Assembly (NCBI RefSeq): GCF_037055275.1
Contig: NZ_CP146343.1
Span: 2,576,501 to 2,640,500 of the forward strand
Direction of reading: 5' to 3'
DNA: 64,000 nucleotides
Source of the DNA: Pseudomonas sp. ML2-2023-3
GTDB lineage: Bacteria > Pseudomonadota > Gammaproteobacteria > Pseudomonadales > Pseudomonadaceae
Position 1 is the stretch's first letter. Each line of letters opens with the position of its first letter. Shown here one piece after another: positions 46,255-58,622 of the stretch. Both the position numbers and the translations under genes were made by a program. The notes under the pieces are model-generated. The model made no database searches. It had not been told where the DNA came from and saw nothing but the letters and a program-made list of their open reading frames with translations.

Positions 46255-47046
46255 TCAGGGGGTCAGCATCGGGTAGGTGAAAAACACGAAATGCAGCACG
46301 TTGAGCCCAAAGTGGGTGGCAATTGCTGCGCCCAACCCGCCAAAGCGGTAAGCCAGGCCATAGCCGACCCCGGCCAGCCCCGCCAGCAACATCCATTGCC
46401 AGCCAGCGGCGGCATGCGCCAGGCCAAACAGCGTCGAGGCCGCGATCAGCGCTAAAGTCTGGCCATAAGGCAGCATTTTGAGTTTTCGGCTCAGCCCGCC
46501 CTGGATGTAGCCGCGAAACAGCGCCTCCTCCACCAGTGTTACCAGCAGCAGGTTGTTCAGCAGCCAGAGAGTGCCCTGGGGCGGCCATTTCGGTGCCCAT
46601 GCAATCATGCCCAGCAGCATCGCACCGCCCAGCGCCATGCTCGCCGCCAGCGCCAGGCCCATTAAAGTGGCGCCCAAAGACACGCGCCAGGCAAAGCGTG
46701 GCGCGATCCACGGGCACACCAACAGCAGCCAGAAACCAATCAGTGGTTTGTCCAGATTGAAGTACATCGAAAACGGCACTGCATCAGGCGTCAGTCGCAT
46801 GGGGCCGATGGCTTTTCCGTTGTGGAAACCGGGTAGCCAGTGCAGGGCCAGCGCGACAGCCAGCAGAACAAACAGTGCGTGCCCGGCATAGCGCAGGTAA
46901 TGGTTTTTGCTTTGTAGAACGGCGAGCCCACTGAGGGTCAGCAGGCCAAGTGCGATAAGGGTTTGAACACCCAATTGCCCAAAGCTCAGGGCAAGGCCGT
47001 AGCCGAGGGTCAGAAGTGCCAGATAAGGCCATGGCAGAACAATCAT
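46255..47046 (-). CDS. CPBP-family intramembrane glutamic endopeptidase
   Basis: 263 residues, about eight membrane spans. The Abi/CPBP motifs are EEALFRGY (catalytic Glu pair with Arg), FGLAHA, and HFGLNVLHF near the C-terminus. The family includes CAAX-type proteases; the substrate is unknown. Follows acnA on the same strand after a terminator. Confidence 0.88.
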   Translation of the reverse strand: MIVLPWPYLALLTLGYGLALSFGQLGVQTLIALGLLTLSGLAVLQSKNHYLRYAGHALFVLLAVALALHWLPGFHNGKAIGPMRLTPDAVPFSMYFNLDKPLIGFWLLLVCPWIAPRFAWRVSLGATLMGLALAASMALGGAMLLGMIAWAPKWPPQGTLWLLNNLLLVTLVEEALFRGYIQGGLSRKLKMLPYGQTLALIAASTLFGLAHAAAGWQWMLLAGLAGVGYGLAYRFGGLGAAIATHFGLNVLHFVFFTYPMLTP

Positions 47047-47065
47047 GAAAATCCTTGGAATCGTT

Positions 47066-47093
47066 AAAAAAGCACCCCGGATCCAGTCCGGGG
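47066..47093 (-). terminator. Terminator after acnA
   Basis: On the minus strand CCCCGGA (complement of 47087-47093) pairs with TCCGGGG (complement of 47075-47081), followed by GTGCTTTTTT (47065-47074). Ends the acnA message before the CPBP gene. Confidence 0.85.
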
Positions 47094-47126
47094 CGCGCCA
47101 GTATAACGACTCAAAAGGCTGAGCAT

Positions 47127-47146
47127 GCGGGCAAGCCCGCTCCCAC
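47127..47146. repeat. Single REP element near the acnA end
   Basis: GCGGGCAAGCCCGCTCCCAC, a solo member of the GTGGGAGCGGGCTTGC family seen as a pair at 56552-56636. Confidence 0.75.
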
Positions 47147-47161
47147 AGTGTTCAGGTGTGG

Positions 47162-49903
<2,742 letters not shown>

Positions 49904-50107
49904 GAAATGACTCCTTTAGACGGATCACGTGGCACAAACAGAGCTTCTAACCTAGCTCTGATTCCGGGCTCTGGCTAATAACTGGACTGTCTATGGGGGT
50001 TCAAGGTTCCGAACTCGGCTATCATGCCGACCTTTTCGTGACAGTCCTTGCGCCAAATCAAGGATGCGCAGCTGGCCAATTCCTGCCAGCTGCCCAGGAG
50101 TAATTCA

Positions 50108-51184
50108 ATGAACACCGTTTTTATGCACTGCCGGCCCGGGTTTGAAGGCGAAGTCTGCTCGGAAATCGCCGAACACGCCGCCCGCCTCAATGTGTCTGGC
50201 TATGCCAAGGCCAAGCCGAGCACTGCCTGCGCCGAATTTGTGTGTACCGAAGAAGGCGGCGCTGAACGCCTGATGAAAGGTCTGCGTTTTGCCGAGCTGA
50301 TTTTCCCGCGGCAATGGGCCCGTGGCGGCTTTGTCGATCTCCCGGAAACCGACCGGATCAGCGTTATTCTTGAGCACATGGCGGACTTTCCGGTGTGCGG
50401 CAGCCTGTGGCTGGAAATAGTCGACACCAATGACGGTAAAGAGCTGTCCAACTTCTGCAAAAAGTTTGACGCCCATCTGCGCAAGGCGTTGATCAAGGCC
50501 GGCAAACTGGTTGAAGACGATGCCCACAAGCCGCGTCTGCTGCTGACCTTTAAAAGCGGGCGCGAAGTGTTTCTCGGGTTGGCCGAAGCCGATAACTCAG
50601 CCATGTGGCCCATGGGCATTCCGCGTCTCAAGTTCCCCCGTGAAGCGCCGAGCCGCTCAACACTCAAGCTGGAAGAAGCCTGGCATCACTTTATCCCTCG
50701 TGATCAATGGGATGAGCGCTTGCACAGTGACATGACCGGCGTGGACCTCGGCGCGGCGCCAGGTGGCTGGACCTGGCAGTTGGTCAATCGCGGCATGATC
50801 GTGACCGCCATCGACAACGGCCCGATGGCTGAAAGCCTGATGGATACCGGCCTGGTCCAGCACTTGATGGCCGATGGCTTTACCTTCAAGCCCAAGCAAC
50901 CGGTGGACTGGATGGTCTGTGACATCGTTGAGAAGCCGGCGCGCAATGCCGCGATGCTTGAAGAGTGGATCGGCGAAGGTCATTGCCGTGAAGCGGTGGT
51001 CAACCTGAAACTGCCGATGAAGCAGCGTTATGCCGAAGTGCGCCGCTTGCTGGACCGTATTGCAGATGGCTTCAAGGCGCGGGGTATTCAGGTCGAAATC
51101 GGCTGCAAGCAGCTGTATCACGACCGTGAAGAAGTGACCTGTCATTTGCGTCGACTGGACGTTAAAAAACCTAAATCACGCTGA
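50108..51184 (+). CDS. rlmM: 23S rRNA C2498 2'-O-methyltransferase
   Basis: 358 residues from the ATG at 50108 (CCAGGAG upstream). N-terminal THUMP-related domain, then a RrmJ-like SAM methyltransferase with VDLGAAPGGWTWQLV and the K-D-K-E-type residues (Asp in MVCDIVEKP, Lys in VNLKLPMKQR). Modifies the peptidyl-transferase loop. tusA follows after 14 bp, probably in the same message. Confidence 0.95.
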   Translation: MNTVFMHCRPGFEGEVCSEIAEHAARLNVSGYAKAKPSTACAEFVCTEEGGAERLMKGLRFAELIFPRQWARGGFVDLPETDRISVILEHMADFPVCGSLWLEIVDTNDGKELSNFCKKFDAHLRKALIKAGKLVEDDAHKPRLLLTFKSGREVFLGLAEADNSAMWPMGIPRLKFPREAPSRSTLKLEEAWHHFIPRDQWDERLHSDMTGVDLGAAPGGWTWQLVNRGMIVTAIDNGPMAESLMDTGLVQHLMADGFTFKPKQPVDWMVCDIVEKPARNAAMLEEWIGEGHCREAVVNLKLPMKQRYAEVRRLLDRIADGFKARGIQVEIGCKQLYHDREEVTCHLRRLDVKKPKSR

Positions 51185-51198
51185 TTCGGGAGTAACTG

Positions 51199-51447
51199 AT
51201 GAGTTTTACTGACCTGCCGGTTGACGGCACCCTGGACGCCACCGGCCTTAACTGCCCTGAGCCGGTGATGATGCTGCACCAACACATTCGCGACCTGGCG
51301 CCGGGTGGCTTGTTGAAAGTCATTGCCACCGATCCCTCGACCCGGCGCGACATTCCCAAGTTCTGCGTGTTTCTTGACCATGAACTGGTGGGGCAACAGG
51401 AAGAGGCGGGCAAGTACCTGTACTGGATCCGCAAGAAGCAGGATTGA
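51199..51447 (+). CDS. tusA: Sulfurtransferase TusA
   Basis: 82 residues. The family motif LNCPEPVMM carries the catalytic Cys19. It relays sulfur for 2-thiouridine in tRNA wobble positions and for other sulfur-transfer routes. Probably co-transcribed with rlmM. Confidence 0.95.
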   Translation: MSFTDLPVDGTLDATGLNCPEPVMMLHQHIRDLAPGGLLKVIATDPSTRRDIPKFCVFLDHELVGQQEEAGKYLYWIRKKQD

Positions 51448-51456
51448 GCTGGACCC

Positions 51457-51546
51457 GTAGTCGCTGCCGAAGGCTGCGAAGGGTTGCGGAGCAACCCGTT
51501 ATATTGAAGGCCCCGCAGTCCTTCCCGCAGCCTTCGGCAGCGACCA
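51457..51546. repeat. REPIN-like inverted repeat
   Basis: GTAGTCGCTGCCGAAGGCTG (51457-51476) mirrors CAGCCTTCGGCAGCGAC (about 51528-51544), with an inner GGGTTGCGGAGCAACCC hairpin. Same family as 27626-27718. Lies between convergent tusA and the MATE gene and may act as their terminator. Confidence 0.85.
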
Positions 51547-51550
51547 CGTG

Positions 51551-52951
51551 TTATGCGGCGCGGCGAATGTGTTTCTTCGCACTGCGCGCCAGCCGCACGC
51601 CGAGCATCAGCGCGGCGCAGGTCAGGCCGACGATCAAACCTTGCCATAGCCCGCTCGGGCCATTGGCCTCGCCAAACCAGTCGGTCAGCCCCAGCGCGTA
51701 GCCCACCGGCAAACCAATGCCCCAATACGCGAACAGCGTCAGAACCATCGTCACCCGCGTGTCTTGATAGCCCCGCAGGGCACCGGCTGCGGTGACCTGG
51801 ATCACGTCCGAAAACTGATACAGCGCAGCAAACATCAGCAGCATGGTTGCCACCTCGATCACCAGCGGGTCGGCGGTGTAGACGGTCGCAATCTGCTCAC
51901 GCAGCAGGAGGATCAGGCTGGCGGAAATCGCCGCCCATACCAGCGCTGTGCCCATGCCCACGCCAGCGACAAATCGCGCTTCGCGAGGCTGTTGACGGCC
52001 CAGGGCCTGGCCAACACGCACGGTGATGGCCATGCCCAGCGAATACGGAATCATGAATACCAGCGAACTGAAGTTGAGGGCGATCTGATGGCCCGCCACC
52101 ACGGTTGCACCGAGACTGCCGATCAGCAGCGCAATCACCGCAAAAATGCTCGACTCGGCAAATACCGCGATACCAATTGGCAGGCCCACGCTGAGCAAGC
52201 GCTTGAGGATCGCCCACTGTGGCCATTCAAAATGGCTGTACACCTTGCTCGACTGGTAGACAGCCCCTCGCCAGGTGCAGACCACCATGCCGATGGCCAT
52301 GAACCACATCACAATGGCCGTGGCCCAACCACAGCCCACACCGCCCATGGCGGGGACGCCAAAGTGACCATAAATAAAGATGTAGTTGATCGGAATATTG
52401 AGTGCCAGGGCACTCAGCCCCAGCACCATGCTTGGTCGGGTTTTGCCCAGGCCATCGCTGAAATTGCGCAATACGCAATACAGCCCGACAGCGGGCATGC
52501 CACTGGCGATCCCGTACAAATAACCCATGCTCGGCTCGATCAAGTCAGGGTCGACCTTCATCCCATGCAGCAGGGGTTCGGCACCGATCAGAATGAGGGC
52601 CGCACACAGGCCGGTAATCAGTGCCAGCCACAGCGCCTGGCGCACGATCGGGCCGATGTCGCTGTGGGCATCCGCGCCAAAACGTTGAGCCACTTTGGGT
52701 GTGGTGGCTAACAAAATGCCCGACATCAGCAAAAACACCGGGACCCAGATGGAGTTGCCCAGCGCCACGGCCGCCAGATCCCGCGGGCCGACGCGCCCGG
52801 CCATCACCGCATCGACAAACCCCATTGCGGTGGTGGCGATTTGCGAAATGATGATCGGAAACGCCAGTGCCAGGAGTGCGCGCACTTCTGTACGAACCCG
52901 GGCCGGGCGGCTGACAGCGGTAGAAGGGGGAGTATGAGTGACAGAGTTCAC
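51551..52951 (-). CDS. norM: MATE-family multidrug exporter (NorM/PmpM-like)
   Basis: About 466 residues if the GTG at 52951 is used (NSVTHTPPSTAVSRPARVRT follows); the long upstream frame to 53080 is not homologous and the exact start is uncertain. Twelve membrane spans in two MatE repeats, e.g. LLALAFPIIISQIATTAMGF and FVDAVMAGRVGPRDLAAVAL. Exports cationic drugs by Na+ or H+ antiport. Divergent from pdxB. Confidence 0.9.
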   Translation of the reverse strand: MNSVTHTPPSTAVSRPARVRTEVRALLALAFPIIISQIATTAMGFVDAVMAGRVGPRDLAAVALGNSIWVPVFLLMSGILLATTPKVAQRFGADAHSDIGPIVRQALWLALITGLCAALILIGAEPLLHGMKVDPDLIEPSMGYLYGIASGMPAVGLYCVLRNFSDGLGKTRPSMVLGLSALALNIPINYIFIYGHFGVPAMGGVGCGWATAIVMWFMAIGMVVCTWRGAVYQSSKVYSHFEWPQWAILKRLLSVGLPIGIAVFAESSIFAVIALLIGSLGATVVAGHQIALNFSSLVFMIPYSLGMAITVRVGQALGRQQPREARFVAGVGMGTALVWAAISASLILLLREQIATVYTADPLVIEVATMLLMFAALYQFSDVIQVTAAGALRGYQDTRVTMVLTLFAYWGIGLPVGYALGLTDWFGEANGPSGLWQGLIVGLTCAALMLGVRLARSAKKHIRRAA

Positions 52952-53126
52952 AAGCGTGCATCCACAGTGTTTAACGCGCAAAGCTGGCGATTGTACCCTT
53001 GACCAAATGGTCAGAAAACATGGAGTTGTAGGAGCTTTGTAAGCGTGACTGTGAGTACCTTCCACACCCGGCTGGCCCATTCATCGCAACAACGCCTACA
53101 CTGCCACTCCGCGAAAGGAGCCTGCC

Positions 53127-54269
53127 ATGTTGATTGTTGCTGACGAAAATATTCCGCTGATCGAAGAATTTTTTGCTGACCTCGGTGAAATACGCCGTTT
53201 TCCGGGGCGCCAGATCAGCCGTGCCGACGTGCATGACGCCGATATCCTGCTGGTGCGCTCCGTGACGAAAGTCGACCGCGACCTGCTCGAAGGCAGCGCG
53301 GTGCGGTTTGTCGGAACATGCACCATCGGCACCGATCACCTGGCCCTCGACTACTTTCAGCAAGCCGGAATTCAGTGGTCCAGCGCCCCCGGTTGCAATG
53401 CCCGGGGCGTGGTCGACTACGTGCTCGGCAGTTTGTTGACCCTGGCCGAGATCGAGGGTGTCGATCTGACGCAACGCACCTATGGCGTGATTGGCGCCGG
53501 TGAAGTGGGCGGGCGTCTGGTCAATGTGCTGCGTGCCCTGGGCCTCAACGTGCTGGTGTGTGATCCGGTGCGACAGGCAGTCGAGGGTGGCGATTACGTC
53601 AGCCTCGAACACATCATTGAGCATTGCGATGTGCTCAGCTTGCACACTCCGCTGGATAAAACGGGCGACTACCCGACCTGGCACTTGCTCGACCAGCAGC
53701 GTCTGGAGCAACTGAAGCCGGGCACCTGGTTGATCAACGCCAGCCGGGGCCCGGTGATTGATAATGCCGTATTGCGCACAGTGCTCACCCGGCGCGAAGA
53801 CCTCCAGGCGGTACTGGATGTGTGGGAGGACGAGCCGCAAGTTGACGTCGAACTGGCTGACTTGTGCGTACTGGCGACCCCGCACATCGCCGGTCACAGC
53901 CTGGATGGCAAGCAGCGGGGCACCGCACAGATTTATCAGGCGTTGTGCGATTTCCTGGGCCATACCCCGCAGGTAAAACTTGCCGATCTGTTGCCTGCCC
54001 CTTGGCTGGCGAAGGTCGAGCTGAGTGCCAACACCGATCCTGGCTGGGCAATGGCCATGATCTGTCGCGGCGTGTACGACCCGCGCCGTGACGATGCGGA
54101 TTTTCGCCGTAGCCTGATCGGCAGTGTCCAGGAGCAGAAGCTGGCGTTTGATGCTTTGCGCAAGCACTACCCGATTCGCCGCGAGATCGAAGGTTTGCCC
54201 GTACATATCGAGGGCGAATCAGTCGCCTTGACCCAACTGGTCAAAGCGTTGGGTGCGGTACCGGTCTAA
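53127..54269 (+). CDS. pdxB: Erythronate-4-phosphate dehydrogenase
   Basis: 380 residues, starting [16 protein letters not shown] as in Pseudomonas PdxB. D-2-hydroxyacid dehydrogenase fold with NAD motif [14 protein letters not shown], catalytic Arg in [10 protein letters not shown] and His in [13 protein letters not shown], plus the PdxB-specific C-terminal dimerisation domain. Second step of DXP-dependent pyridoxal-phosphate synthesis. AAAGGAG precedes the ATG. Confidence 0.96.
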   Translation: MLIVADENIPLIEEFFADLGEIRRFPGRQISRADVHDADILLVRSVTKVDRDLLEGSAVRFVGTCTIGTDHLALDYFQQAGIQWSSAPGCNARGVVDYVLGSLLTLAEIEGVDLTQRTYGVIGAGEVGGRLVNVLRALGLNVLVCDPVRQAVEGGDYVSLEHIIEHCDVLSLHTPLDKTGDYPTWHLLDQQRLEQLKPGTWLINASRGPVIDNAVLRTVLTRREDLQAVLDVWEDEPQVDVELADLCVLATPHIAGHSLDGKQRGTAQIYQALCDFLGHTPQVKLADLLPAPWLAKVELSANTDPGWAMAMICRGVYDPRRDDADFRRSLIGSVQEQKLAFDALRKHYPIRREIEGLPVHIEGESVALTQLVKALGAVPV

Positions 54270-54282
54270 AAGTCCAGGGCAC

Positions 54283-54313
54283 AAAAAAACCGGCCCTACG
54301 CAGTAGGGCCGGT
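54283..54313 (-). terminator. Terminator between pdxB and a small convergent gene
   Basis: ACCGGCCCTAC (54289-54299) pairs with GTAGGGCCGGT (54303-54313), loop GCA. Seven A on the plus side (54283-54289) give a T-tail on the minus strand, so it best serves the small minus-strand gene, though it also sits right behind pdxB. Confidence 0.85.
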
Positions 54314-54362
54314 CAGTGTCGCGAATGCAGTTTGATCATGAACAAGGTCTTGCAGGCAAGGA

Positions 54363-54539
54363 TCAGTCCTTGCGAGACGGCTTGACCAGGCGTTGCTCCA
54401 GTTCGTGGCAAGCGTCCTGGATCATGGCTTCAGTGATCAGGATCTCCTGTCCATTCTCGTCGATAAACGCGCACCCCAGGGATTGCTGTGGTTGGGTGCG
54501 AATCACCGGTACGGCTTGAGCGTTCTGTTGCAAATCCAT
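54363..54539 (-). CDS. Small conserved Pseudomonas protein, unknown function
   Basis: 58 residues from the ATG at 54539 (MDLQQNAQAVPVIRTQPQQS), with a second half GCAFIDENGQEILITEAMIQDACHELE that looks like a short beta-hairpin plus helix. It resembles the PA1571-type small proteins as I remember them. No membrane span or catalytic motif. Own terminator downstream. Confidence 0.7.
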   Translation of the reverse strand: MDLQQNAQAVPVIRTQPQQSLGCAFIDENGQEILITEAMIQDACHELEQRLVKPSRKD

Positions 54540-54791
54540 GGCCTGTCTCCTCATCAGGGTGTAGCGCTACTGTAGATCCGATTAATGACCAAGCGGTTAC
54601 AAACTTGGCCACCAGCCCAGTCCAACAGAAATATCCTGAAACTTCCAGCCCGACTTTAGAACATTACTGCCTAGGGGTTGTTGTTGCGGGTCATAATCAA
54701 AGCAAGTGAGAAAGGTTTACCAGCGTAAGCCGAACTTCGTTGTAGGCTGTGTAAGGCTTTTTACGCTGATCCTCATTCTGGATACCCTCCC

Positions 54792-56549
54792 ATGCTTTCG
54801 TCCCGTCATCGTCGTGCCATCCGCCTGGCCACCCATTTCATTGCGCCCTATCGTTGGCAGGCAGGTGGCGCACTGTTGGCCCTGATTGTGACAGCGGGTA
54901 TTACCTTGTCGATGGGGCAGGGCATTCGCTTGCTGGTGGACAAGGGTTTTATGACCCAGTCCCCGCACCTGCTTAACCAGTCCATCGGTTTTTTTCTGAT
55001 GCTGGTGCTGGGATTGTCCGTGGGCACCTTTGTGCGTTTTTATCTGGTGTCGTGGATCGGTGAGCGGGTGGTCGCGGACATTCGGCGCCAGGTGTTCAAT
55101 CACCTGATCGATTTGCACCCGGGGTTCTACGAGAACAATCGCAGTTCGGAAATCCAGTCACGACTGACCACCGACACCACCTTGTTGCAATCAGTGATCG
55201 GTTCTTCGCTGTCCCTGTTCTTGCGCAACAGCCTCATGGTGATCGGCGGCGTGGTGCTGTTGTTTGTCACCAACCCCAAGCTCACCAGTATCGTGGTGGT
55301 CGCCTTGCCACTGGTGCTGGTGCCCATTCTGTTTTTTGGTCGCCGGGTGCGCAGCCTGTCGCGCCAGAGTCAGGACCGGATTGCCGATGTCGGCAGCTAT
55401 GTCGCCGAGGCCCTGGGCCAGATCAAGACGGTCCAGGCCTATAACCATCAACAGCAAGACCAGCAGCGCTTCGCCAGCACCGTTGAGCATGCGTTTGCCA
55501 CCGCACGCAAACGTATCCTGCAACGGGCATGGCTGATCACGTTGGTGATTTTGCTGGTATTGGGCGCAGTCGGGGTGATGCTGTGGGTCGGTGGCATGGA
55601 CGTGATCGCGGGGCGCATCACCGGTGGCGAGCTGGCAGCCTTTGTGTTCTACAGCCTGGTGGTGGGCAGCGCGTTTGGCACCCTGAGTGAAGTCATTGGC
55701 GAACTGCAACAGGCGGCGGGTGCGGCCGAGCGAATTGCCGAGCTGCTGCAGGCAAAAAGCCTGATCTTGCCACCGAGCACGGACCTGCGCGTTTTACCCG
55801 AGCGGGTGGACGGTAATCTGCAACTCGAAAACCTGCGGTTTTCCTACCCGTCACGGCCAGAAAGCTACGCGATTGACGGGCTAAGCCTGTCGGTCAACGC
55901 GGGGGAAACCCTGGCGTTGGTGGGGCCTTCGGGGGCAGGCAAGTCCACGTTGTTTGACCTGCTGCTGCGCTTCTACGATCCCCAGCAGGGCCAGATCCTG
56001 CTTGAGGGGCAGCCGATCACCCAACTTGACCCGCAAGACCTGCGCCGTTGCTTTGCCCTGGTGTCGCAAACCCCGGCACTGTTTTTCGGCACCATTGAAG
56101 ACAACATCCGCTACGGCAATGCGGGTGCCAGCGATGGGCAAGTTGAAGCCGCCGCACGGATTGCCCATGCCCATGACTTCATCCTGCAAATGCCCGAGGG
56201 CTACAAAACCCACTTGGGCGACGGCGGTCTGGGGTTGTCCGGCGGTCAGCGCCAGCGTCTGGCTATCGCCCGGGCGCTGCTGGTGGATGCCCCGATCCTG
56301 TTGCTGGACGAAGCCACCAGTGCCCTGGATGCCCAGAGCGAACACTTGATCCAGCAGGCACTGCCCAGCCTGATGCAAGGCCGCACGACGCTGGTGATTG
56401 CTCACCGCCTGGCCACAGTGCAGAACGCCGACCGCATTGCGGTCATGGATCAGGGCAAGCTGGTTGCCATCGGCACCCACGCACAGTTGATCGCCAGCAA
56501 CCCGCTGTATGCGCGGTTGGCGGCGTTGCAGTTCAACGTAGGGGTGTAG
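54792..56549 (+). CDS. ABC exporter, fused permease and ATPase (MsbA-like)
   Basis: 585 residues. Six membrane spans in the first ~320 residues, then one nucleotide-binding domain: Walker A GPSGAGKST (about 378-386), signature LSGGQRQR (about 482), Walker B LLLDEATSALD (about 502) and the switch His in IAHRLATV. A homodimeric half-transporter for lipid or drug export. The substrate is unknown; a second msbA would be expected in the lipid A locus. Confidence 0.93.
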   Translation: MLSSRHRRAIRLATHFIAPYRWQAGGALLALIVTAGITLSMGQGIRLLVDKGFMTQSPHLLNQSIGFFLMLVLGLSVGTFVRFYLVSWIGERVVADIRRQVFNHLIDLHPGFYENNRSSEIQSRLTTDTTLLQSVIGSSLSLFLRNSLMVIGGVVLLFVTNPKLTSIVVVALPLVLVPILFFGRRVRSLSRQSQDRIADVGSYVAEALGQIKTVQAYNHQQQDQQRFASTVEHAFATARKRILQRAWLITLVILLVLGAVGVMLWVGGMDVIAGRITGGELAAFVFYSLVVGSAFGTLSEVIGELQQAAGAAERIAELLQAKSLILPPSTDLRVLPERVDGNLQLENLRFSYPSRPESYAIDGLSLSVNAGETLALVGPSGAGKSTLFDLLLRFYDPQQGQILLEGQPITQLDPQDLRRCFALVSQTPALFFGTIEDNIRYGNAGASDGQVEAAARIAHAHDFILQMPEGYKTHLGDGGLGLSGGQRQRLAIARALLVDAPILLLDEATSALDAQSEHLIQQALPSLMQGRTTLVIAHRLATVQNADRIAVMDQGKLVAIGTHAQLIASNPLYARLAALQFNVGV

Positions 56550-56551
56550 CG

Positions 56552-56636
56552 GTGGGAGCGGGCTTGCTCGCGATGGCATCAACGCGATTCAACGGACAGA
56601 CCGGGTCGTCTGTATCGCGAGCAAGCCCGCTCCCAC
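56552..56636. repeat. REPIN of the GTGGGAGCGGGCTTGC family
   Basis: GTGGGAGCGGGCTTGCTCGC (56552-56571) is mirrored by GCGAGCAAGCCCGCTCCCAC (56617-56636), 45 bp apart. The classic REP doublet of fluorescent pseudomonads, between convergent genes. Confidence 0.92.
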
Positions 56637-56672
56637 ATGGCAGCATCAAGACAGTTGCTGCCAGAGGGGGAT

Positions 56673-56954
56673 TTAGCGGTACTCACACAGGTAAGCGGTG
56701 TCCACTGCAACCTTGAGCTGGAACTTGCTGTTGGCCGGCACGTTGAACTGGCTGCCGCTCTTGAAGGTTTCATACTCGCTGCTGCCCGGCAGCTTGACGC
56801 TCAGTTCACCCGAGACCACGTGCATGATTTCACGCTCGGCCGTGCCGAACTCGTATTCGCCCGCAGCCATGACGCCAATGGTGGCCTTGCCTTCGGTTTG
56901 TGCGAAGGCAATCGACTTGACGGTGCCGTCGAAGTATTCGTTGACTTTAAACAT
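56673..56954 (-). CDS. ppnP: Pyrimidine/purine nucleoside phosphorylase PpnP
   Basis: 93 residues, full length for PpnP (YaiE, DUF1255), a small cupin: [16 protein letters not shown], then [27 protein letters not shown] and [17 protein letters not shown]. It phosphorolyses a broad range of nucleosides. Converges on the ABC exporter gene. Confidence 0.94.
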   Translation of the reverse strand: MFKVNEYFDGTVKSIAFAQTEGKATIGVMAAGEYEFGTAEREIMHVVSGELSVKLPGSSEYETFKSGSQFNVPANSKFQLKVAVDTAYLCEYR

Positions 56955-57033
56955 GGCGATTCCTCGGAATGGGCTAAAAAAGGCTGGCCAGTATGCAGAA
57001 GCCGTTTTATCCCGTCACGCCCTTTTGTGGCCG

Positions 57034-57576
57034 TCAGCCCTTGAGTACCAGTGGCAATAAACGTGCAGTATTTCGCGCATCTTCCAGGGCACGATGCTGC
57101 TGGCCATTGAACTGCATTCCGGCCAGTTGCAGGGCGCTGTTAAGTCCAAGTGCACGCTTGAGCTGGCGGGCCTGGGCAAATTGCTGCTTGAGGTTCATGT
57201 GCGGCAATTGCAGCAGGGCACTGTCCAGTTGCTTCTGGCGCCATTCCTGCTCCAGCTGTTTGCGATCGTAGTCGCCCCAACTGGCCCAGCCTTCAAGCTT
57301 GGGCAGATGCTGGCCGAGCCAGCGCTCGAACTGCTCCCACACCACCGTCATCGGAGCCCCGGAGTCAATGTTGGCCTGGGTGATGCGAGTCAGTTGACGG
57401 CAAAAGGGCGTCAAGAGGGGACGACGTTGCGGGCGAATAAAACGCTGAAAATGATCCACCTCCCGGCCGGCGCGAGTGACCACGCTGGCACCGATTTCAA
57501 TCACTTCCATTTCTTCCAGGGGCCAGCCGCCATCATCGGTTGTGGCTTCCAGGTCAATTACCAGCCAGTGAGGCAT
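57034..57576 (-). CDS. DEDDh 3'-5' exonuclease (ERI1/KapD-like)
   Basis: 180 residues. Exo I WLVIDLEATTDD (Asp8, Glu10), Exo II in WASWGDYDRKQL and the terminal HRALEDARNTARLL, i.e. D-E-D-D with His. Such stand-alone RNase T/ERI1-type proteins trim RNA or DNA 3' ends. Usual length for the group. Confidence 0.9.
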   Translation of the reverse strand: MPHWLVIDLEATTDDGGWPLEEMEVIEIGASVVTRAGREVDHFQRFIRPQRRPLLTPFCRQLTRITQANIDSGAPMTVVWEQFERWLGQHLPKLEGWASWGDYDRKQLEQEWRQKQLDSALLQLPHMNLKQQFAQARQLKRALGLNSALQLAGMQFNGQQHRALEDARNTARLLPLVLKG

Positions 57577-57759
57577 GTGCAGCTTCCTTTAACAGCATCG
57601 GCGTTGAAGTGGGAGCGTAGCTAAAACACGGACCCGGGGGCGTATTTTGTAGTGGGCCAGTCGACCGCTTGCTTGCTAGTCTATAGGCGGTTTAATGGTG
57701 TGCGTGCTCGATCTCAGGTCGTGTGTCGATCAATAAGTTCCAGCCATGGGCGGCGCGGG

Positions 57760-58557
57760 ATGTATATGGTTTTGAAGTGTTCGCCGATACAGTTGGCTCA
57801 TTGTGTGTTGCTGGCCCTCGGCATGATCTGGCTAACGCCGGTTTCGGCCGCCCAGGAAATCAGGGTTGGAGCTGCGCATTTTCCGCCGTATACCGTACGC
57901 CCCGAGCGCGGTGCCGACACCGGTCTGTTGTCACAATTGCTCAACGCCCTCAACCAGTTACAGAGCGACTACCGCTTTGTCCTGGTGCCCAGTTCGATCC
58001 CAAGGCGCGTGCGTGATTTTGAGCGGGGGCGGGTGGACATGATGATGTTCGAAAACCCGGCCTGGGGTTGGCAGGCGTTCTCGTATACGGCCGTCGACAT
58101 GGGCCTTGAAGACGCCGAAGTATTTGTCGCCAGGTACCAACCTGATCGGGTCCAACGTTATTTTGATGAGTTGAGCGGCAAGCGGCTTGCGCTCTTTAGC
58201 GGCTATCACTACGCCTTTGCCGGGTTCAATTCGACCCCGAAATTCCTTGCCGACACCTTCAGCGCAACCCTGACCTATTCCCACGAAAGCAACCTGTTGA
58301 TGGTCCTGCGCGGGCGGGCAGACATTGCATTGATGACACGCTCCAACCTGATCGACATTCAGCGCTACGACCCTAAGGTCAAGTCACAGATCATGATGTC
58401 CGAGCGTGTCGATCAGATCTATCGGCACTACGCGTTGCTGCGGCTCGATGCACCGATCAAGAGTCAGCAATTCGCGCAAATGATGAGCCGTCTTCGAGAC
58501 AATGGGCAGTTGAGTGCCATTTTTGCTCCCTACCAGATTGACGTGGTCGAGATGTAG
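57760..58557 (+). CDS. Periplasmic solute-binding protein, family 3
   Basis: 265 residues from the ATG at 57760 (a second ATG at 57766 is as likely; no strong ribosome site). Signal peptide with hydrophobic core LAHCVLLALGMIWLTPVSAA. The mature part begins QEIRVGAAHFPPYTVRPERG, then LLSQLLNALNQ and MMMFENPAWGW, the bilobal SBP_bac_3 fold. No permease or kinase is adjacent, so it may feed a distant transporter or sensor. Converges on the sigma-factor gene. Confidence 0.85.
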   Translation: MYMVLKCSPIQLAHCVLLALGMIWLTPVSAAQEIRVGAAHFPPYTVRPERGADTGLLSQLLNALNQLQSDYRFVLVPSSIPRRVRDFERGRVDMMMFENPAWGWQAFSYTAVDMGLEDAEVFVARYQPDRVQRYFDELSGKRLALFSGYHYAFAGFNSTPKFLADTFSATLTYSHESNLLMVLRGRADIALMTRSNLIDIQRYDPKVKSQIMMSERVDQIYRHYALLRLDAPIKSQQFAQMMSRLRDNGQLSAIFAPYQIDVVEM

Positions 58558-58622
58558 GGGAAGGTCAGTCAAGCGGCACTCTTTGCAGCAACTACCGAAG
58601 CAACGAGGCAACTGCCACGGCG